6,587 nucleotides of DNA. Source: Schlesneria sp. (GTDB taxonomy: Bacteria; Planctomycetota; Planctomycetia; Planctomycetales; Planctomycetaceae). Below the pieces are notes generated by a model. That model saw nothing but the letters and a program-made list of their open reading frames with translations. It was not told the origin of the DNA and searched no databases. The first letter of the stretch is position 1. Each line of letters begins with the position of its first letter. This document shows positions 1 to 4,232 of the stretch, piece by piece. Position numbers and translations under genes: made by a program. Where the stretch lies: NCBI GenBank assembly GCA_025353525.1, contig JANXOO010000895.1, forward strand, positions 1 to 6,587, written 5' to 3'.

Positions 1-1
1 G

Positions 2-595
2 CCCGATCCGGATGCGCCCGTTTCACCAGGTGAACGGCGAGCGCGATGGAAGCCGGGTGATACGCTGGATATGGCCATTGGACAATCGAAATTGATGGTT
101 ACCCCGATGCACATGGTTCGAGTCCTGGCCGCAATCTCTAATGGCGGATACCTGGTCACGCCGCACCTTGCATCAAACCTCGGTCCTGCGGCATTGAACG
201 AGTCGGGGTCGAAGTCTGATTTCGTACCTCAATTCACTCCGCAGGTCATTGAAGGGGTTCATCCGGACACTCTGGACTTTGTGCGTGAAGGACTGACGCA
301 AGTTGTGAACAAACCGGGTGGGTCGGGATACAAAAGCGTGCGCATGCGTGAGGTAACGATCGCCGGTAAGACGGGGACGGCAGAAACGGGCGGCGGTGTC
401 GACCATGCCTGGTTTGCCGGTTATGTTCCCGCCGAACAACCGCGAATCGCATTTGTCGTCGTTCTGGAAAACGGCGGCGGTGGCGGTTCCGCTGCAGGTC
501 CCGTCGCGCATAAATTCGTCGAGGCGTTGCTGGAACAACAACTGATCAACACGCCGAGCAGTCCGAACGGCGAGCGATTGTCAAACCGCAGATGA
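2..595 (+). CDS. mrdA: PBP2-like peptidoglycan D,D-transpeptidase, C-terminal part (5' end outside window)
   Basis: This is the C-terminal ~197 residues of a penicillin-binding protein transpeptidase domain. Its frame is open from base 2, so the ATG at 71 is an internal methionine and not the start. Visible marks are WKPGDTLDMAIGQ followed by a TP-x-HM helix and an SNGG turn, the KTGT active-site motif (AGKTGTAE, lysine codon 368-370), the HAWFAGYVP strand, and a glycine-rich ENGGGGGSAAGPVA segment near the end. This order is characteristic of class B PBPs, and the last two blocks favour PBP2/MrdA, the elongation transpeptidase that crosslinks peptide stems in the periplasm. The catalytic SxxK and SxN motifs lie upstream of the window. 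The protein ends with a polar tail. A neighbouring rodA or mre locus is expected on the left but cannot be seen. Transpeptidase identity is secure; the PBP2 subtype is likely. Confidence 0.9.
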   Translation, partial: PDPDAPVSPGERRARWKPGDTLDMAIGQSKLMVTPMHMVRVLAAISNGGYLVTPHLASNLGPAALNESGSKSDFVPQFTPQVIEGVHPDTLDFVREGLTQVVNKPGGSGYKSVRMREVTIAGKTGTAETGGGVDHAWFAGYVPAEQPRIAFVVVLENGGGGGSAAGPVAHKFVEALLEQQLINTPSSPNGERLSNRR

Positions 596-670
596 TATGT
601 ATGCGGATACCGCGACATGCACCAATGGTGTTTTCCTTGATGGCGACCGGCAGCGGAAAATTGACCGGCT

Positions 671-720
671 GAAAAACGGGGACAATCACCAGAAAGGCCT
701 GGTGGCTGTCCCCGTTTTTC
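671..720. terminator. Strong symmetric hairpin, bidirectional terminator or REP-like element
   Basis: Arms 671-692 and 699-720 are 22 bases each around a 6-base loop and differ from perfect pairing at only two positions (one A-C mismatch, one T-G wobble). The outer ends are an A-tract (GAAAAAC) and a T-tract (GTTTTTC), so the hairpin is terminator-like on both strands. It lies 75 bases after the transpeptidase stop and probably ends that transcript. The near-perfect symmetry and the GGGGACA/TGTCCCC core also resemble dispersed palindromic repeats, which could be mobilised by REP-associated transposases. Confidence 0.8.
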
Positions 721-813
721 AGCAAGCAAGGGTCGTCGAGTGCGTGCCAGTCGATTCAAAAAATGATTTTTAATCACCTTTTTACAAAATGTCCGGAACT
801 CGAAAAAGTCGGG

Positions 814-842
814 TTGACCCATTTGAAACAAGCCTCTATGTT
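814..842 (+). promoter_or_regulatory. Possible sigma70-type promoter upstream of the structured intergenic region
   Basis: TTGACC (814-819), a 17-base spacer and TATGTT (837-842) resemble a -35/-10 pair. The predicted start at about 849 would place the cluster of inverted repeats at 890-1101 inside a short transcript. This is a consensus match only; chance matches of this quality are common. Confidence 0.25.
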
Positions 843-848
843 CCGCCC

Positions 849-1112
849 GCTCACGGTGAATTGATAACGAAAGTTGTGATCCAATCGCGAGTAAAATTTA
901 CTGAATACCATACCTCCACTCGTGTCGCCCCCACGGTCGACCGTCAGCCGAAGCGACGCAAGGATGCCGGGTTTCGGACGACGATGAGTGGATTCGGGAC
1001 AGCTCTCACATGGATGTGAGGCGTCCCGTTAATATTGACGTGTCCGATCGCCCCGGAAGCAACTGATGTCCTTCGCCCCCCTGGGACCGGTTGCTTCCGG
1101 GCTTTCTCGTTT
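849..1112 (+). ncRNA. Candidate structured non-coding RNA (unrecognised family)
   Basis: There is no convincing gene here, but the inverted repeats nest into one secondary structure. P1 pairs 915-921 with 986-992 (7 bp, perfect). Directly inside it P2 pairs 922-928 with 953-959 (7 bp, one G-U) and encloses a 12-bp perfect palindrome at 933-944 (ACGG/CCGT with a TCGA loop). P3 pairs 995-1000 with 1023-1028 and continues as 1005-1011 with 1014-1020. P4 pairs 1052-1065 with 1088-1101 and is followed by a T-rich tail. CCGAA at 948-952 could also pair with TTCGG at 973-977, which would form a pseudoknot with P2. The T-rich end and the possible promoter at 814-842 both point to the + strand. I do not recognise RNase P, tmRNA, 6S, SRP RNA or a common riboswitch in it. 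The 5' boundary is a guess. It could instead be a leader acting on the gene at 1431. Confidence 0.35.
890..902. repeat. Operator-like palindrome AGTAAA-A-TTTACT
   Basis: AGTAAA (890-895) and TTTACT (897-902) form a perfect 6-bp inverted repeat around one central A. It lies about 50 bases downstream of the possible promoter at 814-842. Its compact AT-rich dyad looks more like a dimeric protein-binding site than an RNA hairpin, since there is no room for a loop. The regulator is unknown. Confidence 0.4.
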
Positions 1113-1113
1113 T
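1052..1113 (+). terminator. Long hairpin with T-rich tail
   Basis: CCCGGAAGCAAC (1052-1063) pairs perfectly with 1090-1101 and the stem extends two further pairs inward (one T-G) to 1065/1088. After a 2-base bulge, 1068-1072 pairs with 1083-1087 inside the loop. CTTTCTCGTTTT follows directly on the + strand, whereas no T-run follows on the - strand. It therefore reads as a rather imperfect intrinsic terminator for a + transcript that begins in the preceding gap. Confidence 0.5.
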
Positions 1114-1430
1114 CTGGCCGTTGCATTCGTTGCATTCGACAAGGTCAATGCCAGAGTCCTCATTCCATACCCGCCGCCGGGTTTACTTCGGCGGCAATCT
1201 TTACCGCGGTCGATAAAACTCTCGCGGTCTCGAGTGATCGTGATGCCCGGCATGCATTCAACGGGAAATTTGAATTATTGACGGTGCTTCCGCCAAAAGT
1301 GCAGAAACGTGCATTCGGGTGAATGCCTCTTTCTGTAAAAGCGATCGTAAACAAGCGTTTGAATGATGATCGGCCGCTTGATTTGATGGATGTCTCAACA
1401 AGCAAAACCTTGAATCGATAGTGTGCCGCG
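1113..1430. other. Non-coding stretch with repeated TGCATTC motifs
   Basis: I see no convincing gene here; open frames on both strands lack any family-like features. TGCATTC occurs four times on the + strand (1122-1128, 1131-1137, 1253-1259, 1310-1316). The first two lie in a perfect 9-bp tandem repeat GTTGCATTC at 1120-1137. The last forms a 6-bp hairpin with GAATGC at 1321-1326 (loop GGGT). A TTGACG box at 1278-1283 lacks a good -10 at the right distance. The promoter of the secreted-protein gene at 1431 is presumably in this stretch but cannot be assigned. Confidence 0.5.
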
Positions 1431-1886
1431 ATGGATACCTCAATCATGGCCTTACGAGTCGCCCTGCTGACTTTGGTGACCTGCACGTTTGCGGTCGCAT
1501 GGTCCGGAGACTGTCCGGACCCGTTGGCGGTTGCCGACCACCCGACGAAAGCGAAAGCGGTCAGAGACAAGGACTTGCCTTCCCGACATTCGGCAGAGCC
1601 GTTAATGGTCCCGCTGACACATCGCGGTTCTCGTTACATCGGGAATGAGATTCCGCTTCCATCGGGAATCGTTTCCGGAACGTATCTTGTCGCAGACCAG
1701 TTCGGTCGGACGGTGACTCGCATCGTATCGGCGGACGAAGCTGGCTCGGTCGCAACTAAACCGAACCATCCTGCTGAAGATCACTATGCATTGACCGCCA
1801 ACGGATCACGATGGCACTTCATCCGGATCAATCCGCCGTCGACCGACCAGATGGCCGTTGGACCGGGCGTTCGTCACGTCCAGTGA
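1431..1886 (+). CDS. Small secreted protein of unknown function
   Basis: This encodes a 151-residue protein with a clear Sec signal peptide: a basic start (MALR), a hydrophobic core (VALLTLVTCTFAVA) and a probable cleavage after AVA at residue 23, leaving a mature chain of about 128 residues beginning WSGDC. The mature part is rich in Pro, His and Ser, has one Cys (residue 28) and a more ordered middle (SGTYLVADQFGRTVTRIVSADE, about residues 82-103). No family was recognised. Two starts are possible, ATG 1431 and ATG 1446; the second gives a more standard signal peptide, and neither has a clear Shine-Dalgarno site. The stop codon lies in a hairpin (1871-1889), and the gene converges on the cysteine-cluster gene with 24 bases between the stops. 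The signal peptide and intact frame make it likely real. Confidence 0.72.
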   Translation: MDTSIMALRVALLTLVTCTFAVAWSGDCPDPLAVADHPTKAKAVRDKDLPSRHSAEPLMVPLTHRGSRYIGNEIPLPSGIVSGTYLVADQFGRTVTRIVSADEAGSVATKPNHPAEDHYALTANGSRWHFIRINPPSTDQMAVGPGVRHVQ

Positions 1887-1889
1887 CGA
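1871..1889 (+). terminator. Hairpin over the stop codon of the secreted-protein gene
   Basis: TCGTCAC (1871-1877) and GTGACGA (1883-1889) form a perfect 7-bp stem around a 5-base loop, and the second arm contains the TGA stop. The following bases are only moderately T-rich (TCCTTCC, then CATTTT at 1901-1906). It could be a weak terminator or a 3' stabilising hairpin between two convergent genes. Confidence 0.4.
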
Positions 1890-1910
1890 TCCTTCCGAAG
1901 CATTTTAACA

Positions 1911-3176
1911 TCATCGGGAATACCACACGCAGAGCCGACTGAGGTCTCCCGATTCTGCCAGCCACCGAACGCGGTATCGCGAGGCGTTTTGGGCAAGTGC
2001 CCCGGAATAGCCGTGATGGTGATCGGCCATCGCCAGCGCTTTGGAAACGTCGTCTGTCGTTAAACGGTCACGACCGTCCCCTGCCGCCAGCCAGCGTGCC
2101 AACCAAAGTGTCACCGGCAGTATCAGAGCCAGGCTGTGAAAACCTTCGGTGAAAGGCACGTCATAGTAGGCCGGTCCACAGAAATGAAGACCCTGAACTT
2201 TCACGCGAAAGTACCTCGTCAGAATTTCTTCTGCCTCGGGTTCCAGACAACCAAACGAGCCTTCGAGCAATTCGAACGGGATCGATTTCTGACCCGCCTG
2301 AAGGGGTGGGATGTTCCCTTTCCCCCGCGTGAATTTCAGAATCGCCTGGAACAGTTTCCAGCGACCCCATGGACCCGATGACAGGTCGGCCACCGTATCC
2401 TTTCGAGCATATTGGGCAACCAGCGTTCGAAAATAGAGTCGCCCGACCGATGTCGGTTCATTGACCTTTACGGGGATCGATGGAACCTCGATCCGGGCTG
2501 CTTCCATCAACAGGGCAATCAACTCGCGAATCCGCGGCCCTCGCAACTTCTCGAACGACGATTGCCCGACCAATGTCGTCCAGATCACCGCTCGCAAGAT
2601 TTTTACGACGACGGGTGCCGCAGGGTCGGTCAAAGTGTGATCGAGCGCCTCGACGAAGGTCAATAAATCGGACCAATCGACCCGATCTCTCTTCGTCAGC
2701 AGCGGTGGCAATGAGTTGTGTGCGCCTGGCGGGATCACATCGCTGGCCAGCCCCCTTAAAACCTTTTGTTGCTCGACAACAGGTTTGCCTTTGTTCGCGA
2801 CGACCGACGGGCAACTGAATCGCAGGCTGACCGCGAACGATTTGTCGTGCGGATGAAAGGCGTAGGGGTAGATGCGGCAAGGCAGCGGCTTGGCCGCCTC
2901 GCCGAATTTCGCGTGAATGCGGCAAAGTCCCTGTTCATTCAGAAAGACACAACCACCGTCGTCTGTGTGAGTCAGCCGGTAGCGTTTTTTCCAGGGTGGG
3001 CCGGAATGCCAGGCGAGGATTGGTTGGCGGATTCCATCCTGTGCCGTCCACTTCTGGTCGAGGATCCGTTGCCGTTCTGAGTCGGTGACTTCGATCAAAT
3101 GTTGTCGACAGCAACCGCCACAGTTGTGGCAACTCCAGTTTTGCAGAACGGGCAATTCCAGGCGGGGGACAGCCAT
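1911..3176 (-). CDS. YkgJ-type CxxCxxCC cysteine-cluster protein with long C-terminal extension
   Basis: This is a 421-residue protein with the CxxCxxCC signature near the start (C16-x2-C19-x2-C22-C23). It is followed by C76 (GGCVFL), C85 (GLCRIH), C100 (PLPCRIYPY) and C122 (FSCP). This order is that of the putative zinc- or iron-chelating domain shared by YkgJ proteins and flagellin lysine-N-methylase FliB, so a bound metal or Fe-S centre is expected; the reaction is unknown. YkgJ proteins are often only 100-250 residues, so the remaining ~290 residues are a large extra region without recognised motifs. Near the end it has a hydrophobic stretch (SLALILPVTLWLARWL, about residues 347-362), which may be a buried helix. 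The ATG at 3176 is 21 bases after the stop of the upstream zinc-ribbon gene, which suggests one operon. A FliB-like methylase is possible given the similar length but is not shown. Confidence 0.85.
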   Translation of the reverse strand: MAVPRLELPVLQNWSCHNCGGCCRQHLIEVTDSERQRILDQKWTAQDGIRQPILAWHSGPPWKKRYRLTHTDDGGCVFLNEQGLCRIHAKFGEAAKPLPCRIYPYAFHPHDKSFAVSLRFSCPSVVANKGKPVVEQQKVLRGLASDVIPPGAHNSLPPLLTKRDRVDWSDLLTFVEALDHTLTDPAAPVVVKILRAVIWTTLVGQSSFEKLRGPRIRELIALLMEAARIEVPSIPVKVNEPTSVGRLYFRTLVAQYARKDTVADLSSGPWGRWKLFQAILKFTRGKGNIPPLQAGQKSIPFELLEGSFGCLEPEAEEILTRYFRVKVQGLHFCGPAYYDVPFTEGFHSLALILPVTLWLARWLAAGDGRDRLTTDDVSKALAMADHHHGYSGALAQNASRYRVRWLAESGDLSRLCVWYSR

Positions 3177-3197
3177 TCGGTCACACAGTCTGACGTT

Positions 3198-3443
3198 TCA
3201 TTCCCGAACGAACACATACCCGCAATTCGGACACGACATCGCTTTTGCAGCGACGCGGGGCCCACAGTCGGGACAAGGAACCGGTTTTACTCCGGTCAGC
3301 CAACCGATCGGCATCGTCGTGGTCAACAATTTGACAGCGACAAACAGGATCAATGCGTAGCCACCGAGAAGTGCCAGCCCGATCACTGCCACAAAGATGA
3401 ATTCGAACGGCCCGATTCCAGCTCTCATACAACGGCATTTCAT
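3198..3443 (-). CDS. Small membrane-anchored zinc-ribbon protein
   Basis: This encodes 81 residues with an N-terminal hydrophobic segment (about residues 14-40, FEFIFVAVIGLALLGGYALI onwards) long enough for one or two tight membrane passes. A short linker leads to a C-terminal zinc ribbon with paired knuckles CPDCG and CPNCG spaced by nine residues. The ribbon should bind one zinc and probably faces the cytoplasm; a partner is unknown. The codon at 3443 gives MKCRCMRAGIGPFEF, and the in-frame ATG at 3428 gives MRAGIGPFEF, which looks more natural for a small membrane protein. Neither start has a strong ribosome site. It lies just upstream of, and probably in one transcript with, the cysteine-cluster gene, so both products of this unit are cysteine-rich metal-binding candidates. 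Confidence 0.75.
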   Translation of the reverse strand: MKCRCMRAGIGPFEFIFVAVIGLALLGGYALILFVAVKLLTTTMPIGWLTGVKPVPCPDCGPRVAAKAMSCPNCGYVFVRE

Positions 3444-3464
3444 TCGAACGTGTCACTGCCTGAA

Positions 3465-3492
3465 AGTCTACGCGGAGCCCGAACTACCGCAA
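3465..3492 (-). promoter_or_regulatory. Possible promoter of the zinc-ribbon/cysteine-cluster unit
   Basis: On the minus strand TTGCGG (3492-3487), a 16-base spacer and TAGACT (3470-3465) resemble a sigma70 promoter. The predicted start near 3458 leaves a leader of about 15-30 bases, depending on which start codon is used. The match is weak in the -35 box. Confidence 0.25.
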
Positions 3493-3504
3493 ACGGGACG
3501 ACGC

Positions 3505-3536
3505 ATCGGCCTGACAACTCATCGGCCTGACAACTC
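3505..3536. repeat. Perfect 16-bp tandem duplication
   Basis: ATCGGCCTGACAACTC occurs twice head to tail (3505-3520 and 3521-3536) without a mismatch. It lies between the cold-shock gene and the zinc-ribbon gene, at about -47 to -78 relative to the possible start near 3458. That position would suit an activator-binding site, but a neutral replication-slippage duplication is equally possible. Confidence 0.85.
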
Positions 3537-3610
3537 AGCGGGAGCCTCGCCCGTTCAATGTAGTGTGGGCGAAGTCCGCTGATTGATGAAGGCAACTCTG
3601 GAAGAGTCGG

Positions 3611-3630
3611 ACGTCAGACGACCCTGACGT
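3611..3630. terminator. Hairpin over the cold-shock stop codon
   Basis: ACGTCAG (3611-3617) and CTGACGT (3624-3630) form a perfect 7-bp stem with a 6-base loop that covers the last codons and stop of the cold-shock gene. On the + strand it is followed by TTTT, but no + transcript is expected there. On the - strand no T-run follows. It may be a 3'-end stability hairpin rather than a classical terminator. Confidence 0.35.
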
Positions 3631-3811
3631 TTTCGGCACAAGGACCCTTCTGACCCATTCCTTCTGTGTAGGTCACATTTTGACCTTCTCGCAGTTCGTT
3701 GAAACTGACACCCTGAACGGCGGAGGAATGAAAAAACAGGTCTTTGTCATTCGCCGTCTTGATGAATCCGAATCCCTTGTCCAACACCTTCTTGATTGTG
3801 CCTTCGGCCAT
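3614..3811 (-). CDS. Cold-shock domain protein (CspA family)
   Basis: This 65-residue protein is a single cold-shock domain, the usual size for the CspA family of single-stranded RNA/DNA-binding chaperones that melt mRNA structure in the cytoplasm. RNP1 (KGFGFI, residues 12-17) and RNP2 (LFFHSSAV, residues 25-32) are intact, and the chain closes with the typical GPCAENVRVV strand. The usual KWFN stretch before RNP1 is replaced by KKVLD, so the surface tryptophan of classical CspA is missing; this variant occurs in other phyla too. AGGA sits nine bases before the ATG at 3811, which supports the start. The gene stands alone, transcribed away from the kinase gene. The leader is about 78 bases if the extended -10 promoter at 3896-3904 is used. 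Which paralogue it is, and whether it is cold-induced, cannot be read from the sequence. Confidence 0.95.
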   Translation of the reverse strand: MAEGTIKKVLDKGFGFIKTANDKDLFFHSSAVQGVSFNELREGQNVTYTEGMGQKGPCAENVRVV

Positions 3812-3849
3812 TTCTGCATTTCCTGAATCGCGATTGAATGCGGGGTACC

Positions 3850-3870
3850 GTTCGGCTTACGATGCCGAAC
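3850..3870 (-). promoter_or_regulatory. Hairpin in the cold-shock gene leader
   Basis: GTTCGGC (3850-3856) and GCCGAAC (3864-3870) form a perfect 7-bp inverted repeat with a 7-base loop. It falls inside the predicted 5' leader, about 40 bases before the start codon. Leader structure is how several cold-shock mRNAs sense temperature, so a regulatory hairpin is plausible; a protein operator is the alternative. Confidence 0.4.
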
Positions 3871-3895
3871 CGCTCCCGCCGTTTGACTAATTGCG

Positions 3896-3904
3896 ATCAT
3901 ACCA
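3896..3904 (-). promoter_or_regulatory. Extended -10 promoter for the cold-shock gene
   Basis: The minus strand reads TGGTATGAT, a TGn extension joined to a -10 hexamer with five of six consensus bases. There is no good -35 at the proper distance, as is usual for extended -10 promoters. The start of transcription would be near 3889. Confidence 0.5.
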
Positions 3905-4232
3905 CGTTTGCTTACCGATGCGATGAACCGGCACAGAAAAGTCTGGACTTGATCCTTCCGGCATCGGCGAGAACCCCGCCACTTGACCGGGTTCGTGCTC
4001 GCAAACGGGAGTTCTGCAAAACAATTTTACTGTTTTACAACGGAGAAGTGCATTTTTTGGCTTGAAAATCGCCGGAATACGCCACAGAATTGCGAACAGA
4101 TGTACACTTACACTTAAGTCTTTCAAGATTTCTGTGCAGGTCGGCTGATTCCGCAGCCGAATCGGTCGCACGATCACCGAAGGTGTTGAATCGGTCTGTC
4201 GACTCTGCTTTTATCAATAAGGACCTGATACG
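3905..4232. other. Divergent non-coding region between cold-shock and kinase genes
   Basis: I see no gene here. An AT-rich core (about 4018-4070) holds a direct repeat TTTTAC-TG-TTTTAC (4025-4038). For the kinase gene, TTGAAA (4062-4067), a 17-base spacer and CAGAAT (4085-4090) are a weak promoter candidate. ACACTT is repeated in tandem at 4104-4115 and runs into the palindrome ACTTAAGT (4112-4119). GAATCGGTC occurs at 4159-4167 and 4188-4196. AAGGA (4219-4223), nine bases before ATG 4233, is a good ribosome site. Confidence 0.45.

Noticed and set aside
71..73. ATG at 71 as the start of the transpeptidase
   Set aside because: The frame is open to base 2 and the upstream residues (WKPGDTLD) belong to the conserved transpeptidase fold, so the gene continues beyond the left edge.
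789..1019. Open frame of 76 codons on the plus strand
   Set aside because: There is no recognisable domain, hydrophobic segment or ribosome site, and it runs through the palindromes that argue for structured non-coding DNA.
1052..1071. CGGAAGCAAC resembling the conserved loop of the signal recognition particle RNA
   Set aside because: The diagnostic GGAAGGAAGCAGC-type pattern and the opposing conserved bases are missing; here the bases sit in a perfect stem.
1035..1322. Open frame of 95 codons on the plus strand
   Set aside because: It crosses the 14-bp terminator-like hairpin and the tandem repeat, and shows no protein-like pattern or ribosome site.
1160..1570. Open frame of 136 codons on the minus strand over the gap and the start of the secreted-protein gene
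   Set aside because: It overlaps a gene with a clear signal peptide, has no family-like motifs, and its composition is Ser/Ala/Arg-rich as expected of a shadow frame.
3165..3175. GGGGACAGCC at the start of the cysteine-cluster gene matches the core of the 671-720 palindrome
   Set aside because: Only about ten bases match, no palindrome forms there, and the bases code for the natural N-terminus, so chance is the simpler explanation.
3181..3456. Overlapping minus-strand frame across the zinc-ribbon gene
   Set aside because: It is the out-of-frame shadow of the zinc-ribbon gene, which alone has a membrane segment and paired CPxCG knuckles.
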